DNA of 7,417 bases from Actinomycetes bacterium (GTDB lineage: Bacteria > Actinomycetota > Actinomycetes > Actinomycetales > Cellulomonadaceae), in the NCBI GenBank assembly GCA_023401045.1, contig JAEXEM010000404.1, forward strand, positions 1 to 7,417. The letters are read 5' to 3'. Of this stretch, positions 1-7,245 are shown piece by piece. The notes beneath the pieces were generated by a model. The model had not been told where the DNA came from, made no database searches, and saw only the letters and a list, made by a program, of their open reading frames with translations. The position numbers and the translations under genes are program-made. Within the stretch, counting starts at the first letter, position 1; each line of letters starts with the position of its first letter.

Positions 1-367
1 CCCCCATGGCCTCGGCGAGCTCGGCCGTCGTCGGGGTGCGCCCGAGGGCGGCGCGCAGCCGCTCGGACGCGGACTCGAGCTCGCGGCTGCGCCGGCGGGC
101 CCCGCGGGTCGCCCAGTCCATCGAGCGCAGCTCGTCGAGGATCGCCCCCTTGATGCGCAACGTGGCGTACCGCGCGAACGGCACGTTCGTCGACGGGTCG
201 TAGGCGCGGGCCGCCAGCACGAGGGCGAGGGCGCCGGCGGAGGCGAGCTCGTCACGGGTGACCGTCGGGGGCACACGGTGCAGCGCCTCGGTGACGTTGT
301 ACCCGACGAGGGGCAGGTGCTCGAGGACGAGTGCCTCGACGTCGACGGCTGACCGGTGAACGCTCAC
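1..367 (-). CDS. fliA: FliA/WhiG-family flagellar RNA polymerase sigma factor (partial, N-terminal part)
   Basis: The gene enters from the left edge and only the first 122 codons are visible. The translation shows sigma-70 region 2: a helix around residues 12-30, then residues 55-85 containing AYDP, RYATLRIKGAILDEL and RSMDW. This is the FliA/WhiG/SigB-type core (compare RIRGAILDELRxLDW in FliA), which binds core polymerase and the -10 element. Residues 108-122 (LGRTPTTAELAEAMG) match the start of region 3. Regions 3 and 4 lie outside the window. FliA-class factors transcribe late flagellar genes, and this one is divergent from flgNKL-fliW, which supports a motility role over the sporulation role of WhiG or the stress role of SigB. 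The GTG start at 367 is the only sensible one in frame, but no Shine-Dalgarno sits at normal distance; an AAGGAA is about 27 bases away. The family is well supported, the exact symbol and start less so. Confidence 0.85.
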   Translation of the reverse strand, partial: MSVHRSAVDVEALVLEHLPLVGYNVTEALHRVPPTVTRDELASAGALALVLAARAYDPSTNVPFARYATLRIKGAILDELRSMDWATRGARRRSRELESASERLRAALGRTPTTAELAEAMG

Positions 368-444
368 AAGGTGTGGGTCGGCCGATCGTGCGCGTTCCTT
401 GACCCATCGGACGGGGCAGGACTGACCCCTTCACCCGACGCTCC

Positions 445-458
445 GGACATCGTTGTCC
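445..458. repeat. Short inverted repeat GGACA-N4-TGTCC
   Basis: Perfect 5-base arms flank a 4-base centre (TCGT). It lies about 78 bases upstream of the sigma factor start. The arms resemble those of the repeat at 548-561, but the centre spacing differs. It may be an operator for a dimeric regulator; no regulator can be named. Confidence 0.4.
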
Positions 459-471
459 CAACTGGTGCGAA

Positions 472-524
472 GCGTCACCCCCCGACGTCACCCGAGTGGC
501 CCATTCGCCCCGATTGGGTGACGC
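472..524. repeat. Inverted repeat GCGTCACCC / GGGTGACGC with extra TCACCC copies
   Basis: Perfect 9-base arms at 472-480 and 516-524 are separated by 35 bases. Between them, CGTCACCC recurs at 486-493, and a further TCACCC lies outside at 431-436. That gives three direct copies and one inverted copy of TCACCC/GGGTGA in about 90 bases of non-coding DNA. This fits a multi-site operator controlling one or both divergent transcripts. A weak long-loop hairpin is the alternative. Confidence 0.45.
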
Positions 525-547
525 GGTGTGAGGAAGGCCACACCACC

Positions 548-561
548 TGGACATACGTCCA
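548..561. repeat. Short inverted repeat TGGAC-N4-GTCCA
   Basis: Perfect 5-base arms flank ATAC and overlap the palindrome CCACGTGG at 559-566. The site is about 63 bases upstream of the -35 element of the flgN promoter candidate, a reasonable place for an activator site. The function is unknown. Confidence 0.35.
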
Positions 562-623
562 CGTGGCGCGGGTCCCGTGGACCGGACCGCGAGGACTGCG
601 ACCCTTCCACGGGCTGCCGGGGG

Positions 624-650
624 TCAGAATCAGGTGGCAGCGGCCGATAG
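624..650 (+). promoter_or_regulatory. Sigma-28 (FliA/WhiG)-type promoter for flgN-flgK-flgL-fliW
   Basis: TCAG at 624-627, a 15-base spacer and GCCGATAG at 643-650 match the FliA/WhiG layout (TAAA-N15-GCCGATAA) at seven of eight -10 positions; the -35 match is partial. Transcription would start near 657, giving a leader of about 40 bases that includes the GGAGGAG ribosome site at 681-687. The same TCAG-N15-GCCGAT arrangement recurs at 4013-4039. The divergent neighbour encodes a sigma factor of the right class. Confidence 0.65.
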
Positions 651-697
651 GCAGGCGACGCACCACGCGGGGTGCGTCCGGGAGGAGCGTGGGTCGG

Positions 698-1195
698 GTG
701 AGCACGAGAGCAGTCCTCGAGCGGCTGTCCGAGGTGCTGTGGCGCGAGCGCCACCTCCTCGAGCTGCTGCTGTTCAAGCTCGAGGAGGAGCAGCTCGTCC
801 TCACCTCGGGGCGCACCCGCTGGCTCGGCCACGCCACGCGCGAGGTCGAGACGGTGCTCGAGGAGATCCGCGCCGCCGAGCTCGGGCGCGCCGTCGAGGC
901 GGACGCCGCCGCGCACGAGCTCGGGCTCGACCCGGCCGTGAGCCTCGCCGAGCTCGCCGCGCACGCACCCGCGCCGTGGGACGAGCTGCTGCGCACCCAC
1001 CGGGACGCGTTCGCGTCCCTCACCGCCGAGATCTCCGCGCTCGCCGACGGCAACCGCGAGCTCCTCGCGGTCTCGCACCGTGCGGCGCAGGAGACCCTCA
1101 TGTCCCTCCAGGACACCGTCCAGACGTACGACGGCTCCGGCCAGCGCAGCAACGTCGCCGTCCCCGACGCCCAGCTCGTCGACCGGTCCATCTAG
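698..1195 (+). CDS. flgN: FlgN-family flagellar export chaperone
   Basis: This 165-residue cytoplasmic protein is mainly charged and Leu/Ala/Glu-rich helix, the expected form for FlgN. FlgN binds the C-terminal ends of FlgK and FlgL and delivers them to the flagellar type III export gate. The N-terminal helical block (about 5-30: LSEVLWRERHLLELLLFKL) followed by EEEQLVLTSGRTRWL resembles actinobacterial FlgN proteins as I know them. The tail is polar and probably disordered. The GTG start at 698 was chosen because GGAGGAG at 681-687 lies 10 bases upstream and coding character begins there. It is the first gene of a tight operon: flgK begins 13 bases after its stop, and the flgK ribosome site overlaps the flgN stop. 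FlgN diverges fast in sequence, so the family call rests on both the sequence and its position before flgK. Confidence 0.85.
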   Translation: MSTRAVLERLSEVLWRERHLLELLLFKLEEEQLVLTSGRTRWLGHATREVETVLEEIRAAELGRAVEADAAAHELGLDPAVSLAELAAHAPAPWDELLRTHRDAFASLTAEISALADGNRELLAVSHRAAQETLMSLQDTVQTYDGSGQRSNVAVPDAQLVDRSI

Positions 1196-1208
1196 GAGCA
1201 CCCCACCA

Positions 1209-2627
1209 GTGAGCACCTTCTCCGGCCTCGGCACGGCCCTCAGCTCGCTCGTCGCGCAGCGTCAGGCGCTCGACGTGTCGGCCCAGAACGTCGCCAACGC
1301 CAACACCGTCGGCTACACGCGCCAGCGGGCCACCCTCGTGTCCACCCCGGGGCAGACGCTCCCGGCGATGTTCGCCACCGGCGCCGGCATCGGCAACGGC
1401 GTCCGCACCGCGACCGTCGAGCGGCTCGGCGACGTCTTCCTCGACGCCAAGGTGCGCGCCGCGAGCTCGAGCGCCTCCTTCCTCACCGCCCGCGCCGATG
1501 CCCTCTCGACGCTCGAGAAGAGCCTCGGCGAGCCGTCGGACACCGGCCTGGCCGCCCAGCTCGCCGAGTTCTGGGGCGGGTGGGCGGACGTCGCCAACGG
1601 CTCCGACCGCGATGCGGCCCGCGCGGTGCTGCTCGAGCGCGGCACCGCCGTCGCCACCGCCCTGCACACCCGCTACTCCGACGTGCAGACCCAGTGGCAG
1701 CAGGCGCGCTCCACGGCCGTCGCGCTCGTCGACCGCGTCAACGCCGCGGCGTCGTCGATCGCCGACCTCAACGAGAAGATCCTCGCGATCGAGAACTCCG
1801 GCGGCACCGCGCACGAGCTGTCCGACCAGCGCGACCTGCTCGTCACCGAGCTGTCCGGGCTCGTCGGGGCGACGATGCGCACGCGGGAGAACGGCCAGGT
1901 CGACGTCCTCGTCGGCGGCAACGCGCTCGTCTCCGGCACCCACGTCTCCGAGCTCGCGCTCGCCGGCCCCGTCGCCTTCTCGCAGGCGACCGCGGGCGAG
2001 GCGGTGAGCGTCGTGTGGGCGGACGGGCCGGCGCACCGTGCGGAGCTCGGCGGGGGCCGCGTCGCCGGGCTCGTGTCGGTCCTCGCACCCCCGGCCGACG
2101 GTGGCCTCCTCACCGGCACCGCCGCCCGGTTCGACGAGCTCGCCACGCAGCTCGCGACGGCCGTCAACGACCTGCACCGTGACGGCGTCGCCCGGGACGG
2201 CTCCGGCGGTCGCGACTTCTTCACGCTCACCGCCGGGCAGCCGCCCGCGCTCGGCCTGCGCGTGGCGCTCACCGACCCGGCGCACATCGCCGCGGCCCGC
2301 CCGCAGCAGGGAGCGCTCGACGGCTCGCTCGCCGCCGCGATCTCCGCGATCGGCGGGACGAGCGACGGTCCGGACGCCACGTGGCGAGCCGTCGTCACGG
2401 ACCTCGGCGTGCAGGCGGCCGGGGCGCGCTCGCGCGCGACCGTCTCGGAGCAGGCCCTGCAGTCCGTCTCGCTCCAGCAGCTCGCGAACGCGGGCGTCGA
2501 CCTCGACGAGGAGTCCGTCAGCATGCTCGCGCACCAGCGTGCGTACGAGGGTGCCGCACGGGTCCTCACCGCGATCGACGAGATGCTCGACACGCTCATC
2601 AACCGCACCGGCATCGTGGGGAGGTGA
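1209..2627 (+). CDS. flgK: Flagellar hook-associated protein 1, FlgK
   Basis: This 472-residue protein forms the first ring of the hook-filament junction after export through the flagellar channel. Residues 3-40 carry the conserved rod/hook N-terminal motif, with FSGLGTALSSLVAQRQAL followed by LDVSAQNVANANTVGYTRQR at 21-40. The last ~43 residues carry the matching C-terminal segment (VDLDEESVSMLAHQRAYEGA, then a heptad-like helix ending INRTGIVGR). The two ends pack as a coiled coil in this family, and the middle domain is more variable. The length is at the short end of the normal range. The GTG start at 1209 has AGGAG at 1194-1198, ten bases upstream and overlapping the flgN stop, so translation is probably coupled. 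The frame is intact throughout. Confidence 0.95.
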   Translation: MSTFSGLGTALSSLVAQRQALDVSAQNVANANTVGYTRQRATLVSTPGQTLPAMFATGAGIGNGVRTATVERLGDVFLDAKVRAASSSASFLTARADALSTLEKSLGEPSDTGLAAQLAEFWGGWADVANGSDRDAARAVLLERGTAVATALHTRYSDVQTQWQQARSTAVALVDRVNAAASSIADLNEKILAIENSGGTAHELSDQRDLLVTELSGLVGATMRTRENGQVDVLVGGNALVSGTHVSELALAGPVAFSQATAGEAVSVVWADGPAHRAELGGGRVAGLVSVLAPPADGGLLTGTAARFDELATQLATAVNDLHRDGVARDGSGGRDFFTLTAGQPPALGLRVALTDPAHIAAARPQQGALDGSLAAAISAIGGTSDGPDATWRAVVTDLGVQAAGARSRATVSEQALQSVSLQQLANAGVDLDEESVSMLAHQRAYEGAARVLTAIDEMLDTLINRTGIVGR

Positions 2628-2632
2628 CCGGC

Positions 2633-3532
2633 ATGGTCACGCGCATCACGCACGGCACGATCCAGCGCTCGACGCTGGCCAACCTGCAGACCAACCTCAC
2701 CGCCGTCGCGCGCCTGCAGGCGCAGATGTCGAGCGGCACGAAGATCGCCGTGCCGTCCGACGACCCCGCCGGCGCGCACGACCTGCTGCGCCTGCGTGCC
2801 GACCAGCGGACCGCCGTGCAGCACGGGCGCAACGCCGCCGACGGCGACGCCTGGCTGACGACGGTCGACACCGCGCTCCAGGACTCGCTCGCCATCGTGC
2901 GCCGGGCCCGCGACCTCGCGGTGCGCGCCGGTGCGACCGGTGCGATGGGCCCCGACGCACGCGAGGCCCTCGCGGCCGAGGTCGAGGCCCGCCGCGACGA
3001 GCTGCTCCAGCAGGCCAACACGACGTACTCGGGCCGCAGCGTGTTCGCCGGCACGAGCGCCGGCCCGGCGTTCACCGTGGACACCTCGACGACGCCGGCG
3101 GGCTTCACGTGGTCCGGCACCGGCACCCCCGTCACGCGCGAGGTCGGCCCCGGTGCCACCGTACGCGTCGACGCCGACGGCTCGGCCGTGTTCGGCACCG
3201 GCGACGCGTCCGCCTTCGCCATGCTCGACCGGCTCGCCGCGACCATCCGCGCCGGGGGCGACGTGTCCGAGGGCATCGACGCGATCGACGCGCGGATGTC
3301 GAGCATGCTCCGCGAGGTCGCGGCCGTCGGCGCCCGCCACAACCAGGTGCTCGCCGCCAAGGACGTCCTCGCCGAGCGGGCCATCACGCTCGAGACCCAG
3401 GTCTCCGCGATCGCCGACATCGACCTCGCAGAGGTCATCCTGCAGATCCAGCAGCAGGAGGTCGCGTACCGCGGCGCGCTCGGGGCCGCCTCGAAGGTCC
3501 TCGCACCCTCGCTCATGGACTTCCTGCGATGA
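2633..3532 (+). CDS. flgL: Flagellar hook-associated protein 3, FlgL
   Basis: This 299-residue protein of the flagellin superfamily forms the second junction ring, between FlgK and the filament. The N-terminal D0/D1 segment shows RITHGTIQRSTLANLQTNL and, at 33-48, SSGTKIAVPSDDPAGA, the flagellin/FlgL signature. The C-terminal helix (about 269-299) contains ILQIQQQEVAYRGALGAAS and ends LAPSLMDFLR, typical of FlgL. The central region (about 125-200) is the variable domain. ATG 2633 is preferred because GGGGAGG at 2618-2624 lies 8 bases upstream. An in-frame GTG at 2624, overlapping the flgK stop, would add three residues but has no ribosome site. The gene begins 5 bases after flgK and overlaps fliW by four bases. 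Confidence 0.94.
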   Translation: MVTRITHGTIQRSTLANLQTNLTAVARLQAQMSSGTKIAVPSDDPAGAHDLLRLRADQRTAVQHGRNAADGDAWLTTVDTALQDSLAIVRRARDLAVRAGATGAMGPDAREALAAEVEARRDELLQQANTTYSGRSVFAGTSAGPAFTVDTSTTPAGFTWSGTGTPVTREVGPGATVRVDADGSAVFGTGDASAFAMLDRLAATIRAGGDVSEGIDAIDARMSSMLREVAAVGARHNQVLAAKDVLAERAITLETQVSAIADIDLAEVILQIQQQEVAYRGALGAASKVLAPSLMDFLR

Positions 3533-3990
3533 GCACGGCCGAGGCCACCGGGACCGGCACCGCGACGGCCACCGTCACGGTCGCCACGCCGGACGGCCCG
3601 CGGCTGCTGCCGCCCGTGCTGCGCGCCGTCCAGCCGCTGCCCGGGCTGCCCGGTCACACGGACTACGCCGTCGCGGCGCTCGACGACACCGGCGTCATCG
3701 TCACGCTCACCTCCGCCCCGGAGGGCGACCGGACGGTGCGGCTGTTCGCCGTGACGCCGCACACGTTCTTCCCCGGGTACGCACCCGAGGTGCCCGCCGA
3801 CACCCGTGCCGTACTCGGCCTCCGGCCGGACGAGACCCCCGTGCTGCTCGCCGTCGCCCACCCCGCGGACGACGACCGGGCGGTGCCGTCGGCGAACCTC
3901 CTCGCCCCGCTCGTCGTCCACCCCGGCGACGGGCGGATGGTCCAGGCCGTGCTCGACGACGACCTGCCGTTGCGCGCACCGCTCGGCTGA
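3529..3990 (+). CDS. fliW: Flagellar assembly factor FliW
   Basis: This 153-residue protein belongs to the FliW family. FliW binds flagellin and, in Bacillus and relatives, sequesters CsrA so that flagellin translation matches export. Recognisable family positions are PLPGLPGHTDY (36-46, compare FPEGLPGFED), LFAVTPHTFFPGY (72-84), PVLLAVAHP (104-112), SANLLAPLVVH (121-131) and the closing LPLRAPL (146-152). The first ~20 residues are a Thr/Ala-rich extension of low complexity with no family match. The ATG overlaps the flgL stop (ATGA) and lacks its own ribosome site, so translation is probably coupled to flgL. No csrA follows, although csrA commonly sits next to fliW. Confidence 0.92.
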   Translation: MSTAEATGTGTATATVTVATPDGPRLLPPVLRAVQPLPGLPGHTDYAVAALDDTGVIVTLTSAPEGDRTVRLFAVTPHTFFPGYAPEVPADTRAVLGLRPDETPVLLAVAHPADDDRAVPSANLLAPLVVHPGDGRMVQAVLDDDLPLRAPLG

Positions 3991-4000
3991 GGTCCCCGAC

Positions 4001-4027
4001 CGGCCCCCGGACTCAGGTCCGGAGCCG
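4001..4027 (+). terminator. GC-rich hairpin after fliW (possible weak terminator or processing site)
   Basis: A perfect 6-base stem CCGGAC / GTCCGG (4007-4012 and 4017-4022) closes a TCAG loop. It extends, after a small asymmetric bulge, by CGGC / GCCG (4001-4004 and 4024-4027). It starts 11 bases after the fliW stop. There is no T-run, so termination is uncertain; partial termination, mRNA end protection or processing are alternatives. The loop coincides with the -35 of the promoter candidate at 4013-4039. Confidence 0.4.
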
Positions 4028-4039
4028 GGCGGCCGATGG
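4013..4039 (+). promoter_or_regulatory. Second sigma-28-type promoter, upstream of the EAL-HDOD gene
   Basis: TCAG at 4013-4016, a 15-base spacer and GCCGATGG at 4032-4039 repeat the layout of the flgN promoter candidate. The extended block GCGGCCGAT is shared by both sites. Six of eight -10 positions match GCCGATAA. Transcription would start near 4046, giving a leader of about 30 bases with AGGAGG at 4066-4071. The gene could therefore be read as its own FliA-dependent unit as well as by read-through from fliW. Confidence 0.55.
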
Positions 4040-4075
4040 TGTGGGGGTGAGACCAGCCCCGTCGCAGGAGGTCGC

Positions 4076-5281
4076 GTGAGCACCCCGTCCGCCCACGCCC
4101 GCACGGGCGTGACGATCCAGCGGCAGCCCGTGCTGCACCCCGACCGCAGCGTCTTCGCGTACGCCGTGCGGGGTGTCGTCCCCGACGCCGACGGTCGGCC
4201 GATGCCCGAGGCGTCCGTCGAGCACATGGTCGACGCGATGTTCCGGACGATCGACATGGAGACCCTCGCGGGCGAGCGGCCGCTCGTCGTGCGGCTCACG
4301 CGCGGGCTGCTCGCCACCCCCGGCCCGCTGCTCGACCTCCCGCGCGGGGTCGTGCTCGAGGTCCCCCCGCACGTGCTCGCCGACGCCGCGGCTCGCGACG
4401 GCCTGCACGCCCTCGTCGACGACGAGCAGCGCCTCGCGCTGGCGGACTACGTCGGCCGTCCCGAGCAGGACGCCGCGCTCCCGCTCGTCCAGATGGTCAA
4501 GGTCGACGCCGCGGGCGAGCGCCGGCATCTCGACCTGCTCGTCGCACGGGCCGCCTCCCGGGGCGCGGTCGTCGTCGCCGAGAACGCGACGACCCCCGCC
4601 CGGGTCGACGCCGCCCTGGAGGCCGGCGTCGAGCTGCTCCAGGGGCCGCTCGTGCTCGACCGCCGCCACGAGCCCGAGCGGGCGATGAGCGTCGGCGAGA
4701 TCCAGTGCCTCGAGCTCATCCGTCTCGTCTCGGACCCGAACCCGGACCCGGCGGCGTGCGCCGACACCGTCTCGCGCGACCCGGAGCTGTCGATCCGGGT
4801 GCTCCACCTCGTCAACTCCTCGGCGATGGGCGTGCGGCACAAGATCGACTCGGTGCAGCGTGCCGTCGTCCTCCTCGGCCCGCGGCCGCTCGGCGCCCTC
4901 GCGACCGCGGCGCTCATGGGCTCGACGCCCGCGACGATGGAGACGCTCTGGTACCTGCTCACGCGTGCCACGGCCTGCGCGGCGCTCGGCGGGGACGACG
5001 TCGCGTACACCGTCGGCCTGCTGTCGGCGGTCGCGGCACGGCTGCAGCTCTCCCCCGCGACGATCGTCTCCCGCTCGGGGGTGTCCGCCGAGGTCGCGGA
5101 CGCGCTCGAGCGCGGCACGGGACGGTACGGGCCGGTGCTGCGTGCCGTCCTCGCGCAGGAGCGCAACGACAGCGAGGGCGTCGCCGCAGCCGGCTTCGAC
5201 CCGCACGACGTCGCGCGGGCGTACCTCGACGCGGTCTCGACGGCGCTGTCCGTCGCGAGCCGCATCGCCGCGACCGGCTGA
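4076..5281 (+). CDS. Degenerate EAL domain plus HDOD domain protein (YuxH-like signalling protein)
   Basis: This 401-residue soluble protein has two domains. Residues ~12-200 form an EAL-like domain of the YuxH type: VTIQRQPVLHPDRSVFAYAVRG (compare ...RQPIFDRDxxVxAYELLFR) at 12-33, LVVRLTRGLL (70-79), VVLEVPP (92-98), VKVDA (141-145), VVVAENATTP (165-174) and LLQGPLV (187-193). The defining EAL/ELL triplet is AVR at 30-32, so the metal-binding Glu is absent and c-di-GMP hydrolysis is unlikely; nucleotide binding remains possible. Residues ~209-272 are the conserved HDOD core: LELIRLVSDP, DPELSIRVLHLVNSSAMG, KIDSVQRAVVLLG. HDOD domains are HD-like folds lacking the catalytic His-Asp and act in signalling scaffolds; EAL-HDOD proteins such as Vibrio CdgJ affect motility. 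The GTG start has AGGAGG only 4 bases upstream. Its place behind fliW and a sigma-28-like promoter suggests a flagellar regulatory role. The partner is unknown. Confidence 0.85.
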   Translation: MSTPSAHARTGVTIQRQPVLHPDRSVFAYAVRGVVPDADGRPMPEASVEHMVDAMFRTIDMETLAGERPLVVRLTRGLLATPGPLLDLPRGVVLEVPPHVLADAAARDGLHALVDDEQRLALADYVGRPEQDAALPLVQMVKVDAAGERRHLDLLVARAASRGAVVVAENATTPARVDAALEAGVELLQGPLVLDRRHEPERAMSVGEIQCLELIRLVSDPNPDPAACADTVSRDPELSIRVLHLVNSSAMGVRHKIDSVQRAVVLLGPRPLGALATAALMGSTPATMETLWYLLTRATACAALGGDDVAYTVGLLSAVAARLQLSPATIVSRSGVSAEVADALERGTGRYGPVLRAVLAQERNDSEGVAAAGFDPHDVARAYLDAVSTALSVASRIAATG

Positions 5282-5326
5282 CACCGACGGCGTCCCGCCG
5301 CACGCGCCGACCGCCCCGGACGCGCC

Positions 5327-5361
5327 GAGGGCCGGCCACCCCGACGGGGTGACCGGCCCTC
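5327..5361. terminator. Strong bidirectional hairpin terminator between convergent genes
   Basis: The arms GAGGGCCGG (5327-5335) and CCGGCCCTC (5353-5361) are perfectly complementary. Inside a one-base mismatch, CACCCCG (5337-5343) and CGGGGTG (5345-5351) continue the stem to a tight loop. The hairpin lies 45 bases after the EAL-HDOD stop and 26 bases after the groEL stop, and reads the same from both strands. No T-run flanks it on either side, as is common for GC-rich actinobacterial terminators. Confidence 0.75.
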
Positions 5362-5387
5362 GAGCCGTTCAGGTGGTGCTCAGCGGG

Positions 5388-7160
<1,773 letters not shown>

Positions 7161-7165
7161 TCCAA

Positions 7166-7194
7166 TGGTTAGCACTCGACACCCCCGAGTGCAA
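7166..7194 (-). promoter_or_regulatory. groEL promoter, embedded in CIRCE
   Basis: TTGCAC at 7194-7189, a 17-base spacer and TAACCA at 7171-7166 form a plausible housekeeping-sigma promoter. Its -35 lies in the distal arm of CIRCE 1 and its -10 begins at the end of the proximal arm. This overlap is the usual arrangement for HrcA-repressed chaperonin genes: repressor binding would cover the polymerase site. The -10 is a weak match (TA kept, last T absent). Confidence 0.6.
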
Positions 7195-7195
7195 G
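7169..7195 (-). promoter_or_regulatory. CIRCE operator 1 (HrcA binding site)
   Basis: Read towards groEL this is CTTGCACTC, nine bases (GGGGGTGTC), then GAGTGCTAA. One arm is perfect and the other matches the CIRCE consensus at seven of nine positions, with the exact N9 spacing. CIRCE is bound by HrcA, whose repression is relieved on heat shock when GroEL is occupied. It is separated by nine bases from CIRCE 2, so all four half-sites sit on one 18-base register. Confidence 0.88.
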
Positions 7196-7233
7196 CAGCA
7201 GACCGACCCTCCCGCCGCACCTGGACAGGGGTC

Positions 7234-7239
7234 TAGGGT
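7234..7239 (+). promoter_or_regulatory. Possible -10 element for a leaderless transcript
   Basis: TAGGGT, a frequent actinobacterial -10 form, ends six bases before the GTG at 7246, so transcription could begin at the start codon itself. No convincing -35 lies 16-18 bases upstream. AGGG at 7235-7238 could instead serve as a weak ribosome site 7 bases from the GTG, so the two readings compete. Confidence 0.4.
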
Positions 7240-7245
7240 GCGGCT

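Larger units (their letters stand above)
368..697. other. Divergent intergenic region between sigma factor gene and flgN
   Basis: This 330-base stretch has no convincing gene. The flgN frame stays open through it back to about 356, but its product resembles no protein, and the flgN ribosome site and start lie at 681-700. It is less GC-biased than the flanking genes and rich in short inverted repeats (445-458, 472-524, 548-561) and an 8-base palindrome CCACGTGG (559-566). A sigma-28-like promoter lies at 624-650. I see no clear promoter for the minus-strand sigma gene. The repeats look like regulator binding sites, but that is inference. Confidence 0.7.

Noticed and set aside
381..388. GCCGATCG as a further sigma-28 -10 element
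   Set aside because: No TCAG/TAAA-like -35 lies 15 bases upstream and no plus-strand gene begins within 300 bases.
356..697. N-terminal extension of flgN by 114 codons
   Set aside because: The frame is open but the translation resembles nothing, composition differs from the gene, and a GGAGGAG ribosome site with GTG follows at 681-700. A promoter candidate also lies within it.
4198..4205. GCCGATGC as a sigma-28 -10 inside the EAL-HDOD gene
   Set aside because: It is internal to coding sequence and lacks a -35 at the right spacing.
1673..4317. Long minus-strand open frames opposite flgK, flgL and fliW
   Set aside because: They are shadow frames caused by high GC at third positions; the plus-strand genes have recognisable family motifs throughout and ordered ribosome sites.
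5302..5328. Direct repeat ACGCGCCGA at 5302-5310 and 5320-5328
   Set aside because: Nine bases of GC-rich sequence repeated once between convergent genes is likely chance; the second copy overlaps the terminator stem.
7222..7227. TGGACA as the -35 of the exported-protein promoter
   Set aside because: It is only six bases from the TAGGGT element, far too close to pair with it.
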